Source: Neodiprion pinetum (lineage: Eukaryota; Arthropoda; Insecta; Hymenoptera; Diprionidae). Taken from it: a stretch of 64,000 bases of DNA. The translations under genes were made by a program, and so were the position numbers. The stretch's first letter is position 1; each line of letters starts with the position of its first letter. Below are positions 40,446 to 53,000 of this stretch, piece by piece. Location: NCBI RefSeq assembly GCF_021155775.2, contig NC_060236.1, positions 20,076,519 through 20,140,518 on the forward strand. Reading direction: 5' to 3'. The notes under the pieces are model-generated. The model was given only the letters and a program-made list of their open reading frames with translations, ran no database searches and had not been told where the DNA came from.

Positions 40446-41229
40446 ATCTTGAGATGAAGTATTGTTGCACATAAGTTTTTACACAGTATTTTCCGTTTTT
40501 ACTCCAAAGGATTTTTGTTCACGTTCACAATGGCATCTTCTATTCTCGAACTGTTCTATAAAAAAAAAAACATTAATTTTCGTTTTTAATGTTTTTTTTT
40601 TTTTCATTTTATTCCGCTGTGTATCTGATGTTCTGATAATGGGATCCTTTCATCGAAATCAAAGATGCTTCAAGGTTTGCCGATCTTCAAAGTCGACTTT
40701 TGGATATTACAACATATTCAAAATGTAGCTTCACAGAAAACCCGATGCATGAGAACACGAGGTAAAAGCAACGGACTTTGTCTAATAATAATGTTAATAA
40801 AAAGATACCGTATTTTGAAATAATTCACATAGTACAAAGACTATGAATAGATGTTCCATCCCCCTAATCAACTTGCGTTTAATAAAACTCGGATTGCCCC
40901 TACAGGCCGCACACCCAACCCCGAGCTAATCTGACTTTGATTAAACTTTTAGCGACACGCCGACATCTAATAGGGCGGTTGCCGATACGAAACCATTGAT
41001 ATATGTGTTTCCTCGTTTTTGTGCACGGACAGCTGCGCAGGTGTGTGTTAGTGAATGCCCGTGTTATACGGTACATAATACATAGGTAAAACGGTTGAGT
41101 CGATTTTTATTACAGCCTTCTTGCATATAAATTAACCATAAGCCGATAGTGTGACGAGAAAATACTTGTTAACGCCGCCATATTAAGCTAATAAAAAGGT
41201 TGATATATATAAAATCCTATCGAGGGACA

Positions 41230-41302
<73 letters not shown>

Positions 41303-41964
41303 GATACTTATGTACTTTATCGACCTACTCAGCTATTACGACTCAGTGTATACTGTATATAAATTTTGAACCAATCGTAGCCGTGCGAGGCGGACAAACA
41401 ACGTTTATACTCGATCGTATTATATGCATGTAACTGCACCAAAGTCACATGACATCCTCGTTATCTACCTGATTCCACACGACTTGGATATGTTTGAAGA
41501 CCCCATGTCGCTATATATTCGTATTTTTATGTAATATACACGTACCTGTCATGGATATGATAATGCTAGTTCATAAATTCTTTTTACCTCTACACTCGAC
41601 TGTCGCACAGACTTTTTCTTCACCCAATCGAATCGGCAAACTAAAATAATTCATTAAAAATTTTACTGTGAAAATTTCTCGATCAACAGATTGTCAAAAA
41701 TTTTGCACAATTGTCTGTGACAGTCAGCGAAAAGAGCAGTATTCGATATTCTTTCGATTCGCAATATCGGAGTGTTGATTTTTATTACAATTCCATTGGC
41801 TTAAGTCTTTGCTAGTACCTACTCGTACACTATTTTTTAACTTCAATCTGTTGACTCTTTTATTCTGGCGTGTACCATACAAAATTTTTAAGTTGATTGA
41901 AGTATTGCTTTTGAATTTTGCGTATCAATTTGACCAACTATTGACCGTTGACTTAAGGATATAC
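40446..41964. other. AT-rich non-coding stretch
   Basis: No gene seen. Contains a TA microsatellite at 41,233-41,299 and A/T homopolymers near 40,560 and 40,600. Confidence 0.5.
41233..41299. repeat. TA dinucleotide microsatellite
   Basis: 67 bp of uninterrupted TA repeat; it produces a meaningless Tyr-Ile ORF. Confidence 0.95.
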
Positions 41965-42166
41965 AGACCCTTAAGTATTATTCACAATTGACTTATAATT
42001 AGTGCAGTGCGGAAGTTTGGAAATACGAATACCATGCGAGCGTTTGTAATAATCGATTATAAACGCTCGCATGGTATACGTATTTCCAAAATTCTGCAAA
42101 CTTTTGCACAGTTGCAACACCATTGCACTAACGATAAGTCAATTGTGAATAATACTTTACGGATCT
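41965..42166. repeat. Foldback hairpin with near-perfect core stem
   Basis: A 200-bp inverted repeat centred near 42,054. The inner arms (42,019-42,050 and 42,057-42,088) pair at about 30 of 32 positions, including CCATGCGAGCGTTT against AAACGCTCGCATGG, with a loop of only a few bases. The outer arms share TATTATTCACAATTGACTTAT and its complement, after an unpaired bulge of about 25 bases in the right arm. Confidence 0.85.
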
Positions 42167-42880
42167 TAGTGTACCAAGAAAAATTCGTAACACGCTGGCG
42201 CTCTCTGAGTAATTACGATGCCGCGATGCTAGAGTTAAAAACCAACTGCGGAACATCGGAAGGTTACCAAAGTGAGCATAATTCGGGTTGTGTTACCGTC
42301 TGAGTCATCTGGTCTGTCGAATGGTAACCTGAAGTCCATGGTTGAAGAATTATCCCCGAGTGTACTCGCCGATTTACACCTTTACCGACCTGTTAACAAT
42401 ATCCGACATTAGCAAGTAATAATTAAATTCGTCAAAAAAGACGTGGACGATAAGTGATGTAATGTAAGAATAGGGCATGGGAGATATAAGAATTTATCTG
42501 CAAATGATTTATTATACATGTAACCATTGAGCGATGGTTATATTTACCGTTGCATGTACATACATGAATTATAATAACTCATGTTGCAGATTATAACAAA
42601 AGCCTTAAAAAGAAAAAATAACTCTGTGTTCCAAAAATTATTTTTATGAAAAAAAAGTAAAAAATCGATATATTATGATCTCTGTATTGTAGGAAAATAT
42701 TTATTGGTGATTGAATATGTTAATTTCAGACTCGTTTCTAAGAAACGGTAACAAGCGAACTTGAAATCAAAAGAATTTCACTATTTTTTTTCGATATTTA
42801 TGCAAAAAAAACACCACATAAAATGAGACATTAATATTTTCTCATTTGCACGCAGAGCTAGATCTATATTTAAAATAATT
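42167..42880. other. AT-rich non-coding stretch
   Basis: Between the foldback hairpin and the minus-strand ORF. Nothing recognisable; strongly A/T-rich after 42,400. Confidence 0.5.
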
Positions 42881-42886
42881 TTTATT
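42881..42886 (-). terminator. Polyadenylation signal after the candidate ORF
   Basis: AATAAA on the minus strand 29 nt downstream of the TAA at 42,915. A single hexamer can arise by chance in AT-rich DNA. Confidence 0.35.
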
Positions 42887-42914
42887 TCCAAACTATCTAT
42901 CAATGTGAGAGTTC

Positions 42915-43187
42915 TTATACGATTTCATCTAACATTGAGGCCAATTTTCTTTTCTGGCAAGTAGGATACTCCTTTCGGTGATGTTCCACTACTTGCACCA
43001 TGTATTCAACGAAAGACTTATTTTCTTTCCAAAATTCTGGATCTGAGTCAAGGAAATTGTATTGCAAATCATATTGTTTAAATAGAAAGAGTGACTTTTG
43101 AGTGACAAAATCACTCAAAATCTTCCGAAATAGTGAATCAAAATGAATTGCTTTCTCATCCAAGCATTTTCGATTTTTTTTCGGGGA
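42915..43187 (-). CDS. Candidate terminal exon or retroelement-derived ORF, unknown product
   Basis: A 90-codon open frame, charged and rich in aromatic residues, ending LASMLDEIV and a TAA at 42,915-42,917. An AATAAA on the same strand lies at 42,881-42,886, 29 nt past the stop, and a good acceptor (CTATCTACAG) ends at 43,188. I do not recognise the protein; I see no Zn-finger or catalytic motif. The open frame actually continues upstream without a stop to 43,316 through a reverse-transcriptase-like segment (next entry), so it could be a retroelement remnant, an exonised fusion, or the last exon of an otherwise undetected gene. No upstream exon was found between it and SMC3, whose own 3' end lies 0.9 kb away on the same strand. 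Confidence 0.35.
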   Translation of the reverse strand, partial: SPKKNRKCLDEKAIHFDSLFRKILSDFVTQKSLFLFKQYDLQYNFLDSDPEFWKENKSFVEYMVQVVEHHRKEYPTCQKRKLASMLDEIV

Positions 43188-43316
43188 CTGTAGATAGATT
43201 TGGAGGTCATCTGCGTACAGAGGATGTTCCGTGTGCCGAAGAATCCGACAGATGTTTAATAGTTTATGAAAGCGACGAAGAGAAGTCGGAGACGTGACTT
43301 TTGACAGAGGGATTAA
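43188..43316 (-). mobile_element. Non-LTR retrotransposon reverse transcriptase fragment
   Basis: The minus-strand frame contains HPLYADDLQIYLQ (YADD at 43,206-43,217), the catalytic C motif typical of LINE-type reverse transcriptases. Only this motif and a short N-terminal stretch are recognisable; the finger, palm and endonuclease parts are missing. It stays in frame with the ORF at 42,915-43,187. Confidence 0.6.
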
Positions 43317-43996
43317 TTAGGGACGGGTGTTCATCGAGATATTATTGAGAAAATATTTATTTTGTTTTATATCGCATTAAGCGACGTTCAGTAATATTTT
43401 ACACATAGTCATTTTACCTGTTTCCAGACAACCTCGAATAATACATATTTCAAAAGTTATCAAGTACCATTAAAGTCATCGATAACTTACATTTGTACTC
43501 AGTACAGTCAATTGTCGAGTAATTATCGAGCCGAAATAAAACAAAAATTGCACATTTATTACTTGGCAAAACTAAAATACTATACGTCATAATTATAAAC
43601 GTAATATTCGCTAAATTAAATTCCGGTATTCAGGTAACAATATCACAGCTAGAAAAACGTATAAATTACATCGTAGGATATGCGATGAGAATTAAAACCA
43701 AGAAGCTACCAATTAATACCTTACAAGAATGCAAATAGGAATACGAATAATAAAAATACCAGAATATACCGTCAGTATGATTTCAAAAGTATGAAATACT
43801 ATTCAACAAACTGGTAGTAATTTTTTAGGTATTTGCAGGTAAATACGTAGCTGTTGACTAAAATCGAAACACTAGAGATTATCAATATTTTATACTAGAT
43901 ACAATTAGGATTAAAAAGTAAAAAATCAAACACAAACTAAAATAGTATTCTTATAGATATTATAACTATCTATGGAATTATTGCGACAGAAAAATA
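43317..43996. other. AT-rich intergenic stretch downstream of SMC3
   Basis: Very A/T-rich, no ORF of note, separates the SMC3 polyadenylation signal from the retroelement-like segment. Confidence 0.5.
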
Positions 43997-44002
43997 TTTA
44001 TT
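43997..44002 (-). terminator. Polyadenylation signal of the SMC3 gene
   Basis: AATAAA on the minus strand, 60 nt after the SMC3 stop codon (44,062-44,064). It is the first canonical signal downstream. Confidence 0.6.
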
Positions 44003-44061
44003 GTATTTTTTTTTTTTTCGTTTTGGTCAAAGCTCGTTATTGATTATGAGAAATAATAAAC

Positions 44062-47000
44062 TCAGTTTTCGGAATCTTCTGCCGCATCTTGGACAAATTC
44101 AAGTGCTCGTTTTCGCGTCACGCACTCTATGTACGAAACCTTATTTCGAACGGTAACTCCGTAGTGTTTATGAGCATGTTCAATTAACTCTGGTCTGGAA
44201 ATGAAAATTCATTATATCTTTACAAAAAAAAATGTATATAATTTCTACAAAATTATATTCTTTAGACGGTTTTTTTTTTAAATTTAGTTGCTATTCACTT
44301 CGATTATGTTGAATTAGTCACTCGATGAACATCGGTTTGATCAATCAATGAAAATACATCCCATACTGGAATAACTTTTCTAATTTGTTAATAATAACAA
44401 TAAAAAATCGCACCTGAAGGTCGTAGTGATAAACTGCACGGTGGAACTGAGTTCGTGAATCACACCGGCAACGGCGCGCCTGTGCTCGGCGTCCAACGCC
44501 GCATCAATTTCGTCGAATATATAAAACGGTGCCAAGTCACACTTTTGTATTGCAAATATCAGTGCAAGAGCTACGACCGATTTCTGTCCCCCCGATAACT
44601 GCTTCATCTCTTGCATCATGCTCTCCGAATTTCCGAAAGAAACTCGAATGCCTGCGAAATTGAGAATGTGAAAGAACAGCAGAAAAAAGAGGAAACAGAA
44701 ACATTCGCCGTGATAAATGTAAGAAAACTGGAACAATTTTAAGAGTTTAGAAAAAAAAAAAACCCCGAGTTATTACCGACGCCGACAAAACTATCGCAGA
44801 TCGCCGACTCAGCGACAGCTCTATCATTCTCTTCCTCGTCATGTGATGTCTGCATTACAAGTTCACCTCGTCCAGACGGTACGAGTTTTTGAAAAACTTC
44901 ACTGAAATACTTGCTCACCTAAACAATTTCACAGACATAACACAGTGAAGATCATATCATAGCGAATTCGGTTTTTCTATCGTGGTTTCACCTCAAAATC
45001 AATTTACAAGAACTTTTTCGTTTTTTATCGCTCAGACATTCGTCCGTCAATAATCAATAATTTTAAATCGCACTAAAATGTTTAATTACCCTAAGCTGCA
45101 AGACTTCTAGATCGAATAAAATCACTCACCTGTTTATAAGTGAATTCTATCGCGTTGTATTTGTGCTGTTCAAGAACAGTCATTAATTCTTTTATTTTTT
45201 CGTACCCGCGATCAAGTTCCAACTTCCGTTCTCTCAATTTTTTTTCCTCATCAGTCATCGTCGAGTACTGATCCAAAGCTTTCTGATTTACGTCGCTGCA
45301 AACAAAAAATGGGTGATTACCTTATACAGATACTAGTAGCAATAAAAAAAAATAAGTAAACCAAGCTCGATCTCTATACTTTTGAACAACATAAGACTCC
45401 ATCGTATTAAATCATTGCTTCTTTCATTTTTAAAATCTCGAAATTCGGTCACTTTTCAACCGTCTACTCGTATGAAAATAAAAAGTCTACCTGCATTATC
45501 GAATGCAATTTTTGATTAAAACATTCTACGATCAAAAAGTGACCCGGTATTCTTTTAAATAATGTTTTTCATTACCTGTATTCTTTAAGTTGATTATGAA
45601 TCTTCTCAATTTCGTTGAGAATTTGTTTCGTTGAAAGTTTGCCGTATTTTGCAATCGATGCCGAATTCGGAAGTGGACCGAGTTCCATTATCTTCCTAGT
45701 AATCTCGTCTATATTCCGGTGTATAGTGTTGAGTCGGATCCCGATCATCTCGAGACTCTGCAAGTCTTCCTCCAACCTTTCTTTAGCTCGTTTTTCCGCG
45801 AATTTGTACTTATCTAAATACAACATCGCCGCTTTTTGCTGCACGGTAAAAATACAATTCATCAATAATACGATTCCAGATAATCAGAGCCAAGAATAGT
45901 CGACAAACACGTTACAAGCTTAATTTTCATTCTTTTCTGGTTTTTTCGACATTTCATTCATCAACAAGACGAGAAAAAATTGGGCACAATTAAACGCCGA
46001 AACAATTATAAAAGAAAAAAACGGCTTAACAATTCAACGCCGAGCATAAAACGAGCCTCACGTTTTCCGCTGCCTCAGTAATCTTTTGATTCTGCAGGGC
46101 TATATCTGAGTTTATTTTGGCGAGGTTGGTTTTAACCTCCTCAAGATGAGCCTCAGACAATTCAAGCTGGCGCCCACGATTGCCCATCGACATTTCTTGC
46201 AGGGCTTGAATCAGCTCTTCCATACGGCGCATGTAATTATTAGTCAATTCTATTTCGAGCTTGTTTTTTTCCATCTCTAACTGTACCCGCTTAGTGAAAG
46301 CCTCTTTGTTCAGTCTTGTCAAACGCATTATTTCTTCGTTAAGTGTCTTGATCTGAAAATGAAAAAAAAGATGTAAAAGAAAATTTACCCGGAGACTGAA
46401 TATTTTTCAAAAATACAAAATTAGAGTTTATTTTCTAGTAATTCGACTTTCAGAAGAAAGTTTTTTCGCCAGGTTGGAATAAATAGTAAAATGTATTTAT
46501 AAAATAATCGATCCCTTTTTGCTTGCCTTCTTTTGGTCTTCTTCGGACAGCTCAATTGCCAGTTCCTGGTTCAATTCATTTTCTAGACTCTCCTTAGTCG
46601 CGTTCAACGCTTCGAGATCATTGGCGCATTGCGCCAAAATTTGCATTTTTGACGTACGAGATTTTCCGACAATCTCGAGTTCCTCTTTCAGCAGTCTTAT
46701 ATTGGCCGTTGAGTTGTCTATTATGTCTCTAAAATATCAATTGATATATGATGATGATTACAGACGATGATTACTTCGGAGCACCCAACAAGATCAGCAA
46801 GTATCAGATTGCTTCTTAATCAGATTGTAATGAAAATATCGAAAGTGATTCCCTGAAGAATTTATTCATTTATGCAGGGGAGAAAGTTGGTTGGTTGAAT
46901 TTTGGGTTGAACAAAAAAGACGGAACAAGCCTGGAAGAATTAGCAATTGAATGGGTGAAATCTATCGAAATTTACTAACTTCGAGATTCTGTCTTTCAGT

Positions 47001-50000
47001 TCGATTTTCTGTACGCCCGCGATGCAAAAATTCAAACTTTCGTTGGTGGCCTCGATCTCCTGTTCGACATTTGCGATTTCATCTGTGACAGTTTTGAGCT
47101 CTGAGGCAGTTTTGAGCTTGGTTCTCAATTTGTATATATTCAGACGAGAGTGCTTTGCGTTAAAGTGGCCTCCAGTGATCATTCCCCTGGGGGAAACCTG
47201 GTCGCCTTCTAAAGTGACGCAGTCTAATCCCGAAGAGCGAGCCAAAGCCACGGCCGTCCCTAAATTTCTGGCAATTAAAGTTCGCCCAAAAACGAATCTG
47301 CAAATACGAGATTCGCCATTGTTTTGAAGAGAATTGATTCAATTGCACGGAATGATTAAACGGTTTTATTCAAATTTTCGTTAATTTACTAATTCAGAAC
47401 TGAATTTGGAGCGTAAGATAAGCTTTAAGAAAATAAGTGAAAAATAGTAGATTTTCTCGAATGTGCGAAGATAAAATTGAGCAAAGTAGGTTGATAAAAA
47501 TCCTATGACTAGAAGTATCGTAACAACTGCACGAACACAAAACGATTGAAAGGAAAAATTTCTTGACACCTACTCTGTAAGTGATGACAAAAAAATATAT
47601 ACCATTGTTATTCGCACAAATTAGAGCAAAGAGAGGAGAAAAAAATTAAGATTTAAGACTATGATGAAACACTAAGATTAAAATTACTCGCCTGATAGCT
47701 CTGTCATATTTGGGATCATAATTTAATTGAGAGATCAGTGCAATCGCGTCGCTGTTTTTGGGATAATCGACGCGTCGTACCAAAAGACGATCTAACGGCA
47801 TGAAATCAGCAACGCCGGGCAATCGTTGTTTATTCATTTCGCTAAGAATTTTGGAAGCGAGTACGTTGGATTCGACGACGTGATAGAACAGTCTATTTCC
47901 TGCGGATACCTCGACCGCCGTGTGAAGAGCTTCTCCGCATTGAAAAGTATCCACTAAGAGTCCGTAGTAGGATTGCAATTCGTCCTCCGAATCACCGCGC
48001 TCGCTAATTCGAAATTTTTGTCTCATTAATGGATTACTTAAAGCGTTGTGTTGGTAACGGAAAGAAAAGCGTTGCTCATCTTTGAATTATTTCTTACAAT
48101 AAAATGTTTTACTTCTAAGTGCAAGAATAATTTTTCACATACGAGTCATGTTTTACACACGATGAAAAATAATTTCGAAACGGAGAAATGGAATACGATT
48201 AACCCTTCATTAGGCGTGTGGGGGCTGTAGAGACCCCAGGCCTTGAATTTTTTCTCGGCTGCTACAGATAAAATTTTTCTGTCGCTGATATTTTCAGTAC
48301 CTCCCAAGAATCTTCCAACAAGCCCATTATCTATGTTGGCGCGTTCTTTTCATCATTCATTTCGAAGCCGCAAGTGGTTAAGTGTAAGTATTAGATAGTA
48401 AAGTAGAGGCAAATTAAAATGGCGTTGCTGCGGCAAAAGTTCCACAAACCGCCAATCAGATTGGTACCCTTATAGCTTACGAGCGCCATTGTGGTCACTC
48501 TTTGAACCCCTATTTGCTGCTTTTGGCGGACACTTCTTCAGTTGATAACCCATTTGAGATACTTCTCCTTACCTCTACCCGCCATACTAGGGGTAGCGGA
48601 TTGCGACCGTCTTTACTGCGCATGCGCGGCGGCGAGTAAGCGCGCTGAGCGATGTAGAAGCGAGCGGCAGTTGCGTCGCGAGCTCCGAATAGAGTAGATA
48701 TCGGACGAGTTCGTCTTCGCAAAAAACCCGCGATAGTCTCTCTGTACGTCACACGTACATAGGGGTGAAATTTTCGGGGTCTTCGACTTCCGAGGTGATA
48801 TAAGGTTTATATATGATTAGCAATGAATTTGAAATGTGCAACCTGTAAATTGTTATTACCAGACGCATGGACAAATACAATTTTCAGGATAAAACCTTTT
48901 ATTTGTATTCCATATGAAAATAGTGCGTCAAGAAAACGGGCTTAAAATCCTAAAATCCAACGCGATTACTGGCGCTACGAAAGCTGACGCGCTTAATGAA
49001 GGGTTAAAGAGAAGTTACGAAATACCGATAACGTGACGAAATTTGCATTATGCAGAGAACCGTATCAATAATCGACTGATCGACAAATCGACGTTTTCGA
49101 TCGATCGATTAATCTTTTGTCTGCTTTCTTTATTATTGAATTAAATGTTTTTCCGAATAATCACCGGTTTTTCAATTAAACGACTAATTGACAGTTTTGA
49201 TTGAATTTCTTATTTGAGAAAATTACAGAATAGCTTTGAAACATCCATCTATAAGACGCAGCTGGTTTTCTTATATGCAATTTCACTTTGATTTTGACTC
49301 GGGTAAAAAAAAAATGTGAAAAATTATCTATTTTTACTCTAAAAGTCATATCGTACAGTTTTGGGTATTGCAAGTTGAAAAATTTAGCTACGGAATTTGT
49401 AGAGACGAACATTTAAGAACAAGTCAGTGCAATAGTGCGCGTTCCAAAAAAAGGTATTTCTTCTGAGACTCGAAATAAGAAATTGTGGGGAAAAGCAAAA
49501 AATGATTTTGACAAAATGCATACTCAATTATCAGGGAAAAGTTGCACGGTGCATGTTGAGAATCAACGCAATAGAAGGAGGGGTGAGCATCTCAATTTTT
49601 TTTTTACTCACCGAAACGTGTTCAGCACCTTGCGAACGCTGTCTATTGCGTTCAACGTCGACTTACCAACGACCCGTCTCAAGAGTTGATCTTGCTTTGT
49701 CATATCTTCTTTTAATTCATTTTGCCTCTGCTCTAGCACACTGAATCGGCGGTATCTTAACGAAAATAACTAATTATAGCATTTGTTCGCACGGCGTAAT
49801 CATAACTTTAGAAACCGGCAAATTTTACGTATTATCCATCTTCCCGAACTTTTCATACGCGATTTTATTTCCACGGTGATTTTCCCACAAAATTTGCGGA
49901 CATTTTTTTTTTTTGGGTGATTCTTATACGGGCAAAAATAAATTGTTCGGATAAAAGTGCATTGCAAAAATAATACAGAACATCGTTAGAAGTATTCGAA

Positions 50001-53000
50001 AAATCCTGTAGAGTCGAAACAAATTCTGTAAACCAAAAAGGCTTCTGCAGATAAAAGTCGACATTTCGAAGCGAAAGAAGAAGAAAATTGCTGTCAAAAT
50101 TCAGCGGGAAACTATTTTCAGACTGAGAGATAAACCGAATCGATTTCTCTTGCGTGGAAAAAGTAGAAGAAAATTAGAAATAGTAAAAAAACAATTGGTA
50201 GCGAACTTACAGATCCTTGATTCTCGCTTGGCACTGATTTTTCTGCAATATTAGTTCTTTGTAGTTTTTACTGCGCTCTTCGATACTTTTCATATGATCT
50301 TTCACGTCTTTTGCGGGCTCTGCGATTTTTTTCTCAAGATCAGCGTATTTATCGTTATCTACTTTTAAATCCTCAGCTATCGCTGCGCGATAAGTTTCTT
50401 TCTCAACGATGTGTCCTCTCAGCTGATCCAATTCAGATTTTATCCATTTATTTCTTTCTTCCTATAATCGTGAATAATTCATCTCATCGTGTGATGTGTA
50501 ATCAGAAAACGGGACAATATTTATCATCCATGCACCGAAATGAATTTCGTATATCAAATTAAAACCAACTGTAGAATTGAAAATTGTGTCAGTGCGACAA
50601 AATAAACTTCTGCAAACAGAAACGAAACTGCAATCAGGACGAACAACAATTATCCAAAAATGACAGAAAATTTCATCATACGAGTATAGGTTCCGTACGC
50701 TTCGAAAAATCCTTCTATAAATGCGCAAGAAATTTAATGTAAAGAGGGAAAAAAATTCAGATAAGGAAACAATTTTCATGTAAAACAGATGTGAGGGAAA
50801 GTGAGAAGCTTTTTCACGTCGCTTGGAGTAGTTCAAAAAATTTCTAGTCTAGTCCAACTTAGCTCTATTCACCTTGGTTTTAAACAAGGTCACTCTGCCT
50901 GCTTTGACGTAAAGCTCCTTGCGCTTTCGTTCATTCATTGCCAATTCCCTGCTGTATTCCTGCTCGCGTTGTTTTACAATCTCATACTGAAAAATACGCA
51001 GAAAATACGCATTCAAGTGATGAACGAAAATCGTAGTTGCCTTGTTGTTGAATAAAACCGGTGTATTGAACGGAGATATCGATAATAGTTCATTTCTAAT
51101 TGAGTAGAGCCGTATTGTCAAACTTTCCAAGCAAGTTCAACAGATGAAAATCGGAAAATTTAAAGCGATTTTTCATTTTTGGTGCATAAAAATCCTCTCT
51201 TTTTTTTACCTCAGGTCTGATCTTCTCCATATCTTGTTCAGACTTCTTGATTTTTACTCTAAGCGCATTCAACTCTTCCTCGGCTTTTTCTTTGGCCTTG
51301 CAGTCGCCACTGACTTCAATCTTCAAGTCTTGTATCGTCAATCTCAACTTCATTTTCTCTTTGAGCAGTTGCTGATGATCAGCACTAATAATTTGGAAAA
51401 CAAGGTATAATCTTATATTTTTCAACATTGCAACATTTTTCGTAATGTTACAGTAGCGCTGTATGTCTTTAAATTGTACGAAGAAAACAGATTTCTTGTA
51501 TTCGTTAGCACAAGATTAACGACTTGCGTCACAAAACCATTAAATTTTAATGTTCAAGACATTGAAATAATCTGATGAATCTCTGACCTCTTGTATTAAT
51601 AATTTCAGCAAAATTTGACGATTTTTCAAAACAGAATTTTGGCACAATGTGTGAGTCGACTCTGCTTTTTTTCGTCACATTTTCACTGAGTTCCAAAACT
51701 CTCTAATCGGAATGATTTATGAAATTAAAAAGTTAGCAACGAAATAACCAACAGATAAACATTAAATTTGGGAAACAATTATCTCGGAAATTACTTTAGC
51801 CTGTCGAGTTGATCTTTTTCCGCTCTAGCTTCCCTCTTTAATTCCTTCAATTTCTTTGCGGCAGAGCGAGCAGCCTCCTCGGCTGTTTTTGCGTCAGCTT
51901 CAAGTTCTGCTTGTACCACGTTACACGCGTGGCGAGTTTCTTCGAACTCTTCTAGTTTCTCCTTCAACGATTTTAGCTCCCGATCGTAAATAATATACTC
52001 CAAACATCTACGAATCTTGTCCAAACGATTGTACTCTTTAAGCTCCTCTTTTTCTCCGTCCAAATTTTTCAATTGCTCGGCTATGTGATTTCAGATTTTT
52101 AAATTAAAATGAGAAAATGAGAAAATGAGAAAATGGGAAAAGATGGCTCTAAGCGATGGTGATAAAATTAAAGTTTTTTTAAAATTAAATTAGTGAGGTG
52201 TCGGTAGATGACTGAAAAATGGGTGAATTTTTAGAATTTATAGCACGAACACTAAAAATATAATTCGATTAGGCTTTGTTTTATCCAAAAACGTGTAGAT
52301 CAAGCTTTACTTGCATATTTTTTCATAAGAATCAATCAATACAAAGCATTGCAGTATTGACAATAGTATTGAACATTCCGCTCGGTACATTTTTTGGATA
52401 CTTCAAAAACGACTGAACCGAATTGCGTAAAATTGGTCGACGGTATTGTTGGATAGTTTATCCTCTTTGCTACCGTCCCGTTTTTCATGTTATCTTCATA
52501 TTTTCTTGTTGATTAGATTTTAAAATGGGGCTAGATTCGAGTAAAATATCGAATTTCAATTTCAAATGGTCATCGATTGGTTAAAAAAGTAAGAAAGAAA
52601 AATTTGCTCCAACGCAAAAAAAGATATGAACTATCCAAGAATACTCTCTTCAAATAAAAAGTAAATCAGTCAAGCCGTTTTCGAGATATCATGGACACGG
52701 AAAAACATGTCACCAAGCACAATGATTTACGTTATTGTCAATAAGAATGCTTTGTGTTGGTTGATTTTAATTGAAAAAATTGTGCAAGTTAAACTCGATC
52801 TACATACTTGTTTATGAAACAAACCGCAATCGAATAAAATGATTGGTTGTGGAGATGTAAATTTCGAAAATTCACCCATTTTTTCAACCATGTACACGCT
52901 CATACAAAAATCGTTGTCATACAATTTTAAGATGCCGCTGGCCTGGTTTGCAAATGTATATTTCGTGACGTCAGTGCTTCTGGACGTTCAACGTTGAACT

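Noticed and set aside
41200..41433. 77-codon ORF with Tyr-Ile repeats
   Set aside because: Produced by the TA microsatellite.
43641..43665. TATCACAGCTAG resembling a miR-2 family seed
   Set aside because: Only the seed matches; the rest of the mature sequence and a hairpin are lacking.
47160..47348. Open frame across the exon 11/12 acceptor of SMC3 in another frame
   Set aside because: It is a shadow frame; it would require the GT donor and destroys the conserved FGRTLI and TLEGDQV segment.
48510..48752. 80-codon ORF inside the 801-bp MITE as a transposase remnant
   Set aside because: Arg/Ser-rich frame without any transposase motif.
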